From contig NZ_JASSVS010000008.1 of assembly GCF_030250645.1 (NCBI RefSeq), positions 1-64,000 of the forward strand: DNA of 64,000 nt, read 5' to 3'. Both the position numbers and the translations under genes were made by a program. This DNA is from Marinobacter azerbaijanicus (GTDB lineage Bacteria; Pseudomonadota; Gammaproteobacteria; Pseudomonadales; Oleiphilaceae). Each line of letters opens with the position of its first letter. Position 1 is the stretch's first letter. Under the pieces are notes generated by a model. That model saw nothing but the letters and a program-made list of their open reading frames with translations, did not search any database and was not told where the DNA came from. Below, in pieces: positions 8,965 to 17,578 of this stretch.

Positions 8965-9675
8965 TCAGCCATGCCGATGCATGTTTTTCAATTGCCGGTA
9001 GTACTTCAGTTTTCCATTGAGGTCTTTGAGTGTCGTGACGTCGTTTTTCCGTGCCTTGTTTATGACCGCCAGAGTGAGTTCTGCGGTGGCCATGGCATCG
9101 GCTGCCGCATGGTGACGGGCACTGACTTCCAGGCCGAAAAAGTCTGCCCAGTTGTCTAGCCCGCGTCCGCCGGTTTTTGCATCCGGGAAGAAAGCCGGGA
9201 GCATCTCTGCCACGTCTATCCAGGTATGGGGCTGTGTGTAACCCAGGGTCTGTCGCAGGGCTTTTTCAAGGAATTTCTGGTCGAACACGGAGTGGTAGGC
9301 AAGGATGGGGTCACCGTTCATCCACTCGAGCAGATGCAGCAGGGCGTCTTCGGTCTCGTGGCCCCGGGTCAGAGCCTCCGGGCCGATGCCGTGAATCAGG
9401 ACGGTTTCGCTGATGTCCAGTTCAGGGCGTCTGAGAATCAGGTCGAACTGATCGTCCATGGCGATGGCATTGTTGTTGATGGCCACAGCGCCGATGGCAA
9501 TCACTTCGTCTTTGGAGGCGTTGAGGCCGGTGGTTTCAAGGTCGAGTACGATCAGCCTGCAATCGGACAGGCGCTGGTCCCCGGCGGTTTTCGGAGTTGG
9601 CAGGTGTTCGCGATCGGGTCCGCCCGTACTTCCGGCCCTGAGCCTTTCAATCCAGTCTTTGATCTGCTCCAGCAT
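8965..9675 (-). CDS. DEDDh 3'-5' exonuclease, DnaQ/epsilon-like
   Basis: A 236-residue exonuclease of the DnaQ superfamily. Motif I is LDLETTGL with the Asp-x-Glu pair, followed by EVIAIGAV. Motif II includes YHSVFDQKFL, and motif III HHAAADAMATAEL supplies the last His and Asp. It lacks the clamp-binding and polymerase-binding features expected for the replicative epsilon subunit, so it is a paralogue rather than dnaQ. It lies 17 bases downstream of the cNMP/CBS/nucleotidyltransferase gene in one operon. Its nucleic-acid substrate is unknown; the locus suggests a link to carbon-uptake regulation, which is inference only. Confidence 0.9.
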   Translation of the reverse strand: MLEQIKDWIERLRAGSTGGPDREHLPTPKTAGDQRLSDCRLIVLDLETTGLNASKDEVIAIGAVAINNNAIAMDDQFDLILRRPELDISETVLIHGIGPEALTRGHETEDALLHLLEWMNGDPILAYHSVFDQKFLEKALRQTLGYTQPHTWIDVAEMLPAFFPDAKTGGRGLDNWADFFGLEVSARHHAAADAMATAELTLAVINKARKNDVTTLKDLNGKLKYYRQLKNMHRHG

Positions 9676-9692
9676 AACAGTCGGCCCGGTGG

Positions 9693-11609
9693 TCAGAGTT
9701 GATAAGTCACTTCCAGTTTCTGCTGGAGGCGCTGGGCCTGGCGGAAGGATTCGCGAAGAATCCGCCGGTCCAGAGGGTTCAGGTCGTCCGGATCGATGTA
9801 GTTGGACAAGGGCTCTTCCCGTTCCAGCATTTCCTGGTGAGCTCTCATGCGGATGGCCTGAATCAGGCTGTAGGCCTCCTGCCAGGCGTTGGCATCCTTG
9901 GGGTCGAAGATGCCTTTCTCTGCAAGCCTGTTCATGCGCTCCAGCGTATTGGCTTCGCCAACGCCATTGGCCAGGGCAAATACCCGGACGGCCTCCACGA
10001 AGGGGGCTAACCCCTGACGCTTCAGGTCCAGTTTTTTCTTCTTGCCCTCCTGGACGTAGCGGAAGTTGCGGAACATGGTCAGCGGGGGTTTGCGGGTGAT
10101 GGCGTTGCCCGCAAGCATTTTCTGGAACAGGTCGTTCTTGCGAATGCGAGTGAGGACCTTATCCAGCAGGGCATCCAGTGGCTCCGTGGGGCCGAATACG
10201 GCCCTCATGTCGAGGAATATGGACGAGTACACCAGGTTCTGGGGTGTTGATGCATCAATGAAGCGGATAAACCAGTCATCCCATTCCCTGCCGCTGAGGC
10301 AGAGCTTGGGGTTGCTGGCCATGATATTACCTTTGCACAGGGTAAAGCCGCATTCTGCCAGCTCGTTGTTGACGGTTTCGGCGAAGGGCAGCAGTTTCTC
10401 CCGCACCTGATCCTCGGTCATCCCGTCGGGTGTCTGGAAAAGAATGCCATTGTCCTGGTCCGTCAGCAGGGTCTGTTCCTGTCGACCTTCACTGCCGAAT
10501 GTCAGCCAGGTAAAAGGTATGCCCGGGTCATTCTTCTTGATGTTGAGTTCCAGTACCCGGCGCACGGTGACATCGTTCAGGGTAGTAATGATCTTTACCA
10601 CCTGGCCGGAATCCGCTCCGTGGGCAAGCATGGCGTCCACCAGCCTGGAGACATCCGTTCTCAGGCTGACCAGGGTCCGGAGATGACTGGCTGTGCCGAT
10701 CGTGCGCGCAAGATTCACCAGATCCACCCGTTGCAGGGAGAACAGATCTCTTTCCGAAACCATGCCGATCAGATGGTTTTCGTCGTCAACCACGCAGATG
10801 TGCGCAAAATGGTGTTCCGCCATGAGCATTGCAGCCTCGAACGCATCGGCCTGGGCCGTCAGGCAGCAGGGTTCTTTGGTCATGACCTGCCCGATTGGCG
10901 TATCCAGAGGGCCTTTTTCTTCCGCCACCATGGTGCGCAGGTCCCTGAGGGTAAAGATGCCCGTCGGACGCCGCTCGTCATCCGTTATCACGATGCTGCC
11001 GACATTGTTTTCGTGCATACGTGCGACGGCCTTGCGCACTGGCAGGTCTGGAGAGCAGACAATGGGATTGCGAATGGCGTATCGCTCCAGCGGGGTGTCC
11101 AGGGAATTGCTGGAGCCAATGGAGGCCATGGCGCTTGTCTGGATTCGCTGGTTTACCTGATCGAGCAGGCTGCTGACACCGCGCAGGCAGAAATCGCGGA
11201 AAGGGTCGCTCTGGGAAAACAGCATCACAAACGTATCGTGTTCGATACTGAGGCAGAAGGTATCCCCGGAGGCGCGGTGAAGGGTGCGGGTAGGGCGCTC
11301 CCCGATCAGGGCGGCCAGCGGGAAGCACTCCCCCTGACTGATTTCGAAAGTGGTTTCCGTCTCCCCATCCTTGTCACGGGCCCTTTCGCCGCGAATACGG
11401 CCCTGTTTGACAATATAGAAGCGCTTTACCGGGCCATCCTCCGGGGAAAGCACAACATCGCCGTCCCCATAGAATCGCAGGGAGGCGTGTTCAGCAAAAT
11501 GGGCCAGATGCGCGTCGTCCATGTTTGAAAATGGCGAGTGCTCCCGCAGAAAGGTCATAATGGCTCGGGTATTCTGGGGGCGTTCGCTGTCCTGGGGTGC
11601 TGCGGTCAT
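9693..11609 (-). CDS. cNMP-binding / CBS / DUF294 nucleotidyltransferase protein
   Basis: A 638-residue cytoplasmic protein. A cyclic-nucleotide-binding-like domain (about 15-135) is followed by a tandem CBS pair (about 170-295, e.g. GSIVITDDERRPTGIFTLRD and HICVVDDENHLIGMVSERDL). A DUF294-type nucleotidyltransferase domain comes next, with GSEGRQEQTLLTDQDNG at 372-388 supplying the GS and Asp-x-Asp pattern, and then a helical DUF294 C-terminal domain. Such proteins resemble GlnD-type uridylyltransferases with sensory domains and probably modify a partner protein in response to nucleotides; no target is known. It is co-transcribed with the exonuclease and sits next to the symporter genes. Confidence 0.9.
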   Translation of the reverse strand: MTAAPQDSERPQNTRAIMTFLREHSPFSNMDDAHLAHFAEHASLRFYGDGDVVLSPEDGPVKRFYIVKQGRIRGERARDKDGETETTFEISQGECFPLAALIGERPTRTLHRASGDTFCLSIEHDTFVMLFSQSDPFRDFCLRGVSSLLDQVNQRIQTSAMASIGSSNSLDTPLERYAIRNPIVCSPDLPVRKAVARMHENNVGSIVITDDERRPTGIFTLRDLRTMVAEEKGPLDTPIGQVMTKEPCCLTAQADAFEAAMLMAEHHFAHICVVDDENHLIGMVSERDLFSLQRVDLVNLARTIGTASHLRTLVSLRTDVSRLVDAMLAHGADSGQVVKIITTLNDVTVRRVLELNIKKNDPGIPFTWLTFGSEGRQEQTLLTDQDNGILFQTPDGMTEDQVREKLLPFAETVNNELAECGFTLCKGNIMASNPKLCLSGREWDDWFIRFIDASTPQNLVYSSIFLDMRAVFGPTEPLDALLDKVLTRIRKNDLFQKMLAGNAITRKPPLTMFRNFRYVQEGKKKKLDLKRQGLAPFVEAVRVFALANGVGEANTLERMNRLAEKGIFDPKDANAWQEAYSLIQAIRMRAHQEMLEREEPLSNYIDPDDLNPLDRRILRESFRQAQRLQQKLEVTYQL

Positions 11610-11792
11610 AAACGCTGTCCGTTGTCGTTTTTATGTGCCTGAAGTGTAGACCAACTATGGCTCTGGGGGCGCTAAGATTTTTGTCTGATAGGCATTTACT
11701 CCTGCTACTGCAGGTCGGGTTGTATGGGCCCGCTTTATGATGGGGGAGGCCGGTGGTAAAGTCCCATCAATCCGACTGCAAATGATACTGAC

Positions 11793-12371
11793 ATGACGAC
11801 CAAAGATGAGCGCCTTAGCTTTCTGGAGGAGATGAAGGACGTCCGTCGCATCCGGAAGCCCAACAAGGCCGATGTAAAGACCCCCAAGGAGCTCACGCCC
11901 GGCCATCTCGAGCGGCAACGGTCAGCCATGGACCAGCCGCTGAAGGACCGCAATCCACTGACTGCAGACATGGTGGAGCCCCTGACCGCCCACGATGTCC
12001 TGTGCTGGCAGCGCCCGGGGGTCCAGCACGGGGTATTTCGCAAGCTCCGTCTGGGGCAGTACCCCATTGAAGCGCGCCTGGACCTGCATCGAATGACCGT
12101 AGAAGAAGCGCGCAGGGAAGTGTTTGGCTTTGTCACGGACTGTGTTCATTACGGGTTGCGATCCGTCATGATTCTGCATGGCAAGGGTGAGCGTAACCCG
12201 GATGGCATTGCCCAGCTCAAGAGCTATATCGCCAAATGGCTGCCGGAACTGGACGATGTGCTGGCATTTCATTCGGCACAGAAACGTCACGGCGGCACTG
12301 GTGCCGTCTACGTCATGGTCCGCAAAGGCGATCGTGACAAGCAACGTAACCGTGAAATCCACGGTTCCTGA
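11793..12371 (+). CDS. smrA: Smr-domain protein, SmrA-like
   Basis: A 192-residue protein with an N-terminal segment and a C-terminal Smr (small MutS-related) domain. The signature LDLHRMTVEEARREV is near residue 90, HGKG near 130, and TGAVYVMVRK ends the core fold. Smr proteins nick or bind DNA, or act on mRNA in ribosome rescue; the SmrA subtype is a stand-alone form common in gammaproteobacteria. It is divergent from the cNMP/CBS gene with 183 bases between them, which must hold both promoters. The choice between SmrA and SmrB is by length and N-terminus and is moderately sure. Confidence 0.85.
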   Translation: MTTKDERLSFLEEMKDVRRIRKPNKADVKTPKELTPGHLERQRSAMDQPLKDRNPLTADMVEPLTAHDVLCWQRPGVQHGVFRKLRLGQYPIEARLDLHRMTVEEARREVFGFVTDCVHYGLRSVMILHGKGERNPDGIAQLKSYIAKWLPELDDVLAFHSAQKRHGGTGAVYVMVRKGDRDKQRNREIHGS

Positions 12372-12413
12372 GAATCATCCGTCACAACCGATCGAATCGG
12401 TCCGGAGGTAAGA

Positions 12414-12605
12414 GTGAAACAGCTGATGTTGGTACTTTTCGTGGTAGCGGCCCTGGCAGGGTGCAAGGACCGTGTTATCTGGGACGACAAAGGCAAAGTG
12501 GACGAGGCAACCCAGGACCGCGAGGTCTGGGATTCCAAGGGAAAGATGGAAACAGGTGAAAGAAAGATCTGGACCGACAAGGACGGTGAAGACGTCATTA
12601 AATAA
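12414..12605 (+). CDS. Small lipoprotein with three tandem motifs
   Basis: A 63-residue predicted lipoprotein not matching a family I know. The signal peptide is MKQLMLVLFVVAALAG with lipobox LAGC and lipidated Cys17. The 46-residue mature part has three imperfect repeats: RVIWDDKGK (20-28), REVWDSKGK (36-44) and RKIWTDKDG (50-58). It starts at GTG with a good ribosome site (GGAGGTAA) 5 bases upstream. It lies 42 bases after smrA and 70 bases before the molybdenum hydroxylase genes, so it may be co-transcribed with either. It is highly charged, so periplasmic or surface exposure is likely. Confidence 0.8.
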   Translation: MKQLMLVLFVVAALAGCKDRVIWDDKGKVDEATQDREVWDSKGKMETGERKIWTDKDGEDVIK

Positions 12606-12675
12606 GGCCGTTCCGGCTCAAACAGAATAATAAATCAGCCGGGGGCCAGGCCCCGGCGAACACGGGAGAGTATTC

Positions 12676-13161
12676 ATGGCCGTGCGCCTGACTGTGAATG
12701 GTATAAAGCACACCGTTGAGGTGGAAAGCGATACCCCGCTGCTGTGGGTAATTCGCGACGAACTCGGGCTCAAGGGAAGCAAATTCGGCTGTGGCAAGGG
12801 GCTGTGCGGTGCCTGCACCATACATTTGAACGGGCAGCCGGTGCGTTCCTGTTCTACGCCGGTGGAAATGGCTGATGGTGGGGATGTGACCACCATAGAA
12901 GGCCTGTCATCGGATGGTGACCTGCATCCCCTGCAAAAGGCGTGGGTGGAGCATGGTGTGCCCCAGTGTGGATACTGCCAGTCGGGCCAGATCATGAGTG
13001 CTGCCCATCTCCTGCAACACAACCCGTCGCCATCAAGGGAAGACATCGTCGCTGCGGTGAGCGGTAATCTGTGCCGTTGCGGCACCTACTCCCGGATAGT
13101 TGCCGCCGTTGAGTCCGTGGTTGAAAACCAGGCTGATCATTCCAGCCGTGAGGAGGCGTGA
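12676..13161 (+). CDS. [2Fe-2S] subunit of molybdenum hydroxylase (IorA-like)
   Basis: A 161-residue iron-sulfur subunit of the xanthine-oxidase/isoquinoline 1-oxidoreductase family. The plant-ferredoxin-like cluster is held by cysteines in [14 protein letters not shown] plus the Cys in VRSC. The second cluster uses QCGYCQSGQ and NLCRCGTY in the helical C-terminal domain. It passes electrons from the molybdopterin site of the next gene to an external acceptor. There is no signal peptide, so if the large subunit is exported by Tat this one must travel with it. The stop is one base before the ATG of the large subunit. Confidence 0.93.
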   Translation: MAVRLTVNGIKHTVEVESDTPLLWVIRDELGLKGSKFGCGKGLCGACTIHLNGQPVRSCSTPVEMADGGDVTTIEGLSSDGDLHPLQKAWVEHGVPQCGYCQSGQIMSAAHLLQHNPSPSREDIVAAVSGNLCRCGTYSRIVAAVESVVENQADHSSREEA

Positions 13162-13162
13162 T

Positions 13163-15367
13163 ATGTCCATGAACCGACGCGACTTCCTCAAGGTCACTGC
13201 AGGTACCTCTGGCGGACTGGTGCTGTCCCTGTCGCTGCCGGGTTGTGCCGGAATACAGACCGGGTACGACGAGAAAAGAGGAGAGTGGAAGCCCGATGCC
13301 TGGCTTGAGCTAACAGCCGACGACCGGGTTTATTTCACGCTGGCCCGGGTAGAAATGGGGCAGGGCACCTACACCGGCCTGACCACCCTGATTGCTGAAG
13401 AACTGGAGGTGGAGCCCGCTTCCATACAGCCGAGGTTTGCACCGGTGGCTCCTGAGTACCGCAATCCTCTCTATAAGCTGCAACTGACCGGCGGCAGCAC
13501 CAGCGTGGCGACAAGCTGGCAGCCACTGCGGATAGCCGGGGCCTCGGCCCGGATCATGCTGGTAAATGCTGCAGCGAGTGTCTGGTCTGTCAGCCCCGGG
13601 GATTGCCGGGCGGCTGAAGGCAGGGTGGTGCATCCGAACGGAACCGATACCCTGTCCTATGGCCGGCTGGTCGAGCTGGCGGCAAAGCAGTCAGTGCCTG
13701 ATGATCCTGGGCTCAAACCCCGGAAAGAATGGAAGTATATCGGCAAGAGCCGTGGGCGCCTGGATGCCGAAGCCAAGTCCACCGGCTCTCCGATCTATGG
13801 TATTGATGTCGATCTGGAAGGCATGGTTTATGCCGTGGTCACACGCCCGCCGCGCTATGGCGCCCGAGTCCGGTCCTTCGATGATACCGACGTTCGCAAG
13901 ATGGCCGGCGTGCTGGATGTTTTCGAAATTGAGCGCGGCATTGCGGTGGTCGCCGACAAATACTGGCGGGCCCGTAAGGCACAGGACAGACTGACTGTTG
14001 AATGGGATAACAGTGAGGCTCTGGATGTGTCCTCCGATCAGGTATTTTCCTCATATCACAAGGCAGCCGATGAAGACCCGGGCGAGAGTGAGCGCAGCGA
14101 AGGCGACTTTGATAATGCGGCCGAAAATGCCGAACGGCTGGTTGAAGCCGCCTACGAGCAGCCTTACCTGGCCCACGCCACACTTGAACCGATGAACGCC
14201 ACGGCCTGGTACCGGAACAACCGAATCGAAGTCTGGGCGCCGACCCAGGCGCCGGACCTTGGCCGTATTGCCGCAGCCAGGGTAACCGACCTTTCGCCGG
14301 ACGAGGTGACCATCCATACCACCTTTCTGGGTGGCGGGTTCGGGCGTCGTTTGACCAACGACTATATCGAGGAAGCCGCGGCGGTCGCATTCAGGGTCGG
14401 CAAGCCGGTCAAGCTGATCTGGTCGCGGGAGGAAGACACCCGCCACGACTTCTATCGTCCGGCCATGCTGCATCGTATGCAGGCCAGTGTCAGCGACGGC
14501 CAGTTGACTGGCTGGCACCACCAGATCGTTGGCCCCCAGATACTGGACTGGTACGTACGCAATGCGGCACCTGCGCAGTATCCCTGGGCGCCGAAATTTC
14601 TTTACGACACCCTGGGACGGGTGGGGTTGATGGCTGAGGGCATTGCGACGCCAAAGGACCATTCCGCTATAGAGGGCGCCATCGAGTATCCGTACCGGGT
14701 GCCTAATCTGGATATTCGCCACACTCACACCGACCCCGGTGTCCCGGTGTCCTGGTGGCGGTCGGTTGGCTTCTCCCATAACGGTTTCGCGGTTGAAACC
14801 TTCATGGATGAGCTGGCCCATGAGCTTGGACAGGACCCATACCAGTTCCGGCGATCGCTGATTGACCATGAGCCCCGGCACCTGGAGGTGCTGGAACGCG
14901 CCGTCAGGCTTGCCCGGTGGGAGGAGCCTGCAGCACAAGGCCGGGCTCGTGGCCTGGCCCTGTTCCGCAGTTTTGGCACCTACGTGGCCCAGGTAGTGGA
15001 GGCCAGTGTTGATAGCGGAGAGATCCGGGTACACAGGGTGGTCTGTGCCGTTGACTGTGGTCAGGTAGTCAATCCGGACATTGTGCGCGACCAGATTGAG
15101 GGCGGTGTGATCTTCGGTCTCACAGCGGCGCTTTATGGCGACATCACGTTCAAAGACGGGCAGGTCCAGCAGAGCAACTTCCATGATTACCCGCTGATGC
15201 GGCACGACCAGCGGCCGGAAGTGGTGGTCGACATCGTGGACAGCAACGAAGAGCCAACCGGTGTCGGCGAGCCAGGTGTTCCACCGGTGATCCCGGCGTT
15301 GGGTAACGCACTGTTTGCCCTTACCGGCAAGCGCCAGCGCCGTCTTCCACTGAAAGCGCAGGTGTAA
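13163..15367 (+). CDS. Molybdopterin subunit of molybdenum hydroxylase (IorB-like)
   Basis: A 734-residue molybdopterin-binding catalytic subunit. The start at 13163 follows AGGAGG; an upstream in-frame codon at 13100 lies inside the previous gene and is unlikely. The N-terminus MSMNRRDFLK is a twin-arginine signal and ends in a lipobox-like LPGC near residue 30. Conserved parts include HATLEPMNATAWY, LGGGFGRRL and VGEPGVPP with the likely catalytic Glu703. The length is usual for IorB-type proteins. The family hydroxylates N-heteroaromatics or aldehydes; the true substrate here cannot be told. XdhC follows 8 bases later, supporting the cofactor type. Confidence 0.93.
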   Translation: MSMNRRDFLKVTAGTSGGLVLSLSLPGCAGIQTGYDEKRGEWKPDAWLELTADDRVYFTLARVEMGQGTYTGLTTLIAEELEVEPASIQPRFAPVAPEYRNPLYKLQLTGGSTSVATSWQPLRIAGASARIMLVNAAASVWSVSPGDCRAAEGRVVHPNGTDTLSYGRLVELAAKQSVPDDPGLKPRKEWKYIGKSRGRLDAEAKSTGSPIYGIDVDLEGMVYAVVTRPPRYGARVRSFDDTDVRKMAGVLDVFEIERGIAVVADKYWRARKAQDRLTVEWDNSEALDVSSDQVFSSYHKAADEDPGESERSEGDFDNAAENAERLVEAAYEQPYLAHATLEPMNATAWYRNNRIEVWAPTQAPDLGRIAAARVTDLSPDEVTIHTTFLGGGFGRRLTNDYIEEAAAVAFRVGKPVKLIWSREEDTRHDFYRPAMLHRMQASVSDGQLTGWHHQIVGPQILDWYVRNAAPAQYPWAPKFLYDTLGRVGLMAEGIATPKDHSAIEGAIEYPYRVPNLDIRHTHTDPGVPVSWWRSVGFSHNGFAVETFMDELAHELGQDPYQFRRSLIDHEPRHLEVLERAVRLARWEEPAAQGRARGLALFRSFGTYVAQVVEASVDSGEIRVHRVVCAVDCGQVVNPDIVRDQIEGGVIFGLTAALYGDITFKDGQVQQSNFHDYPLMRHDQRPEVVVDIVDSNEEPTGVGEPGVPPVIPALGNALFALTGKRQRRLPLKAQV

Positions 15368-15375
15368 ACGACCGG

Positions 15376-16347
15376 ATGAGCACAGGCGCCCACGAAACCG
15401 TTCTTAACGACGTCCGCAACTGGCTGCTTGCCGGAAAACGGGTCTGGTTGTGTACCATCACCGAAACCTGGGGGTCTTCCCCCAGGCCCGCTGGTTCCTG
15501 GCTGGCTGTCAGCAGTGATGGCGACTGGTCCGGCTCGGTATCCGGTGGTTGCCTGGAGGAGGATCTGCTCAACCGCTGCGCTGCCGGCGGCCCCGATACG
15601 CCCCAGCTCATTGATTACGGCATTTCCGACCAGGATCGGGATCATTTCCGTTTGCCCTGTGGTGGCCGTATACGCCTGCTGGTGGAGCCGCTGTTCTCGC
15701 AGCGGGACCTGCCCCACGTGGAAACGGTGCTGGAGGCTCTGCAAACGCGTACCCCGGTTGCCCGGACAGTCTCGCTGACGTCCGGTCAGGCCGGGTGTGA
15801 GCAGGCGGACATCCGGCACTCCGGAGTGAGGGTTGAGGAACAGGTGGTCCGCCACGGGCTGATACCTGAATTCCGCCTCCTGCTTGTAGGCGCGGGGGAA
15901 GTGGCCCGTTATGTCGCCGAGTTCGCCGGAGCAGCGGATTTTTCGGTCACGCTGTGCGAGCCGCGCCCGACCTTTTCACAAGGCTGGGGCCACGCTGATC
16001 TTCCGCTGGTTCAAGCGCTGCCGGATGACCTCGTCAGTCGTTCTTTCAATGACCCTTGGGCTGGTGTACTGGCCCTGGCGCACGATCCACGGGTTGATGA
16101 CATGGCGTTACTGGCGGCTTTGAATTCCAGCGCCTCTTACGTCGGTGCCATGGGCTCTGCCCGGACATCAGCCGAGCGTCGTGCCCGTCTGAAGTCGCTT
16201 GGAGTGACCGAGGAACAACTGGACAGGCTTAAAGCCCCGATCGGTATCAATATTCCCAGCAAAACCCCTGCTGAAATTGCCATTTCAGTGGTCGCGGACC
16301 TGATCACCAGCCGTCAGCATTTGCGGGTGGCCCACCCATCCTTATAA
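15376..16347 (+). CDS. XdhC-family molybdenum cofactor maturation factor
   Basis: A 323-residue XdhC/CoxI family protein. The N-terminal XdhC domain has the signatures TETWGSSPRPAGSWLAV and SGSVSGGCLEEDL. The C-terminal Rossmann domain has LLVGAGEVARYVAEFA, ALNSSASYVGAMGS and PIGINIPSKTPAEIAISV. XdhC proteins bind and sulfurate the molybdenum cofactor and insert it into hydroxylases of the xanthine oxidase family. The 8-base gap after the large subunit shows it serves that enzyme. The methionine salvage genes start 47 bases downstream, possibly by read-through. Confidence 0.92.
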   Translation: MSTGAHETVLNDVRNWLLAGKRVWLCTITETWGSSPRPAGSWLAVSSDGDWSGSVSGGCLEEDLLNRCAAGGPDTPQLIDYGISDQDRDHFRLPCGGRIRLLVEPLFSQRDLPHVETVLEALQTRTPVARTVSLTSGQAGCEQADIRHSGVRVEEQVVRHGLIPEFRLLLVGAGEVARYVAEFAGAADFSVTLCEPRPTFSQGWGHADLPLVQALPDDLVSRSFNDPWAGVLALAHDPRVDDMALLAALNSSASYVGAMGSARTSAERRARLKSLGVTEEQLDRLKAPIGINIPSKTPAEIAISVVADLITSRQHLRVAHPSL

Positions 16348-16394
16348 TGGAAACCATCAAACGCTGAACCGGCGTGTCTGTTTCGAGGTGCCTT

Positions 16395-17021
16395 TTGTTT
16401 GACGTAACCCGCTACGCCATTGCCGCGCAATCCATTATCGATGCCGGCCGATTTCTTTACGGCCAGGGCTGGTCTCCCGCGACCAGCAGCAATTATTCGG
16501 CGCGGATTGATGATGAGCATATTGCCGTCACCGTATCCGGTCGTCATAAAGGTCAGTTGGTGGCTGGTGACGTGATGGTGGTCGATCTGGACGGAAATGC
16601 TGTCCAGAGCAATGCCCGGTCATCCGCTGAAACCCGGCTGCATACAGTTCTTTACCAGACGTTTCCTGAGGTTGGCGCAGTGCTGCATACCCATTCGGTC
16701 AAGGCAACGGTGCTCAGCCGCCTGCTGCCAGCCGGCAAACCACTGACGTTGCAGGGCTACGAGCTGCAGAAAGCGTTTTCAGGCATTGATACCCATGAAG
16801 CAGAACTTACCGTGCCTGTTTTCGACAACACTCAGGACATCGCCGCGCTGGCACAACAGACAGGCGACTGGTTCAGGCAGCATCCGGATCAGCCCGGTTA
16901 TCTGATCCGCGGGCACGGCCTTTATACCTGGGGCAGGACCATGTCAGACTGCCTGCGCCATGTTGAAGCTTTTGAATTTCTCTTTGAATGTGAGCTTGAA
17001 ACCATGAGGGTCCGCCGATGA
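16395..17021 (+). CDS. mtnB: Methylthioribulose-1-phosphate dehydratase
   Basis: The enzyme dehydrates 5-methylthioribulose-1-phosphate in the methionine salvage pathway. It is a class II aldolase-like protein of 208 residues with zinc ligands His98 and His100 (VLHTHSVKATVL), a family-typical GRFLYGQGWSPATSSNYSAR near residue 18, and a further His in IRGHGLYTWG. I prefer a TTG start at 16395, preceded by GAGGTG 4 bases away, because it gives the usual N-terminus. A GTG at 16374 would add seven atypical residues. The last 4 bases overlap mtnD (ATGA). Confidence 0.92.
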   Translation: MFDVTRYAIAAQSIIDAGRFLYGQGWSPATSSNYSARIDDEHIAVTVSGRHKGQLVAGDVMVVDLDGNAVQSNARSSAETRLHTVLYQTFPEVGAVLHTHSVKATVLSRLLPAGKPLTLQGYELQKAFSGIDTHEAELTVPVFDNTQDIAALAQQTGDWFRQHPDQPGYLIRGHGLYTWGRTMSDCLRHVEAFEFLFECELETMRVRR

Positions 17022-17578
17022 CTACCTTGAGTATTTTTGACCAGAGTTCGCCCGAAGCCCCCCGCGTGGTCACCGAAGACGCCGGCAAGATTGCCAACCT
17101 GCTCGCCGAGCACGGCGTGCGGTTCGAGCAATGGACCACCCGGGATCTCCCCGCGGATGCATCATCGGAAGACATCCTCGAGGCGTATGCGGATGAGATC
17201 CGTGCGCTCAAGGACGAATGTGGATTCCAGGCGGCAGATGTCATAAGCCTCAACCCGGACAATCCCCAGAAAGACGCCTTCCGCAAAAAGTTTCTGGATG
17301 AGCACGTGCACAGCGAAGACGAAGTGCGCTTTTTCGTTCGGGGTCAGGGCCTGTTTTACCTGCACTTTGGTGACCAGGTATACGCCGTTCTGTGTCAGAA
17401 GAACGACCTGATCAGCGTACCGGATGGCACGCGTCACTGGTTTGATATGGGGCCGGAGCCGGCATTCACATGCATTCGTCTGTTTACCAATCCCGAGGGC
17501 TGGGTTGCGGATTTTACCGGCGAGGATATTGCCAGCCGCCTGCCACGCTATGAGCGCCTTGCAGGAGCCGCCGGATGA
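17018..17578 (+). CDS. mtnD: Acireductone dioxygenase
   Basis: A 186-residue cupin enzyme. It oxidises acireductone to 2-keto-4-methylthiobutyrate and formate with iron, or takes an off-pathway route with nickel. Metal ligands are visible as His96, His98 and Glu102 in HVHSEDEVRFF and His140 in GTRHWFDMG. Length and arrangement are standard. It overlaps mtnB and mtnC by 4 bases each, so the three are translationally coupled. Confidence 0.95.
   Translation: MTTLSIFDQSSPEAPRVVTEDAGKIANLLAEHGVRFEQWTTRDLPADASSEDILEAYADEIRALKDECGFQAADVISLNPDNPQKDAFRKKFLDEHVHSEDEVRFFVRGQGLFYLHFGDQVYAVLCQKNDLISVPDGTRHWFDMGPEPAFTCIRLFTNPEGWVADFTGEDIASRLPRYERLAGAAG

Noticed and set aside
13100..13162. Longer N-terminus for the molybdopterin subunit
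   Set aside because: It would lie within the iron-sulfur subunit gene and place 21 residues before a clear twin-arginine signal; AGGAGG supports 13163.
14051..15205. 384-residue frame antisense to the molybdopterin subunit
   Set aside because: No ribosome site or recognisable domain; explained by codon bias of the opposite gene.
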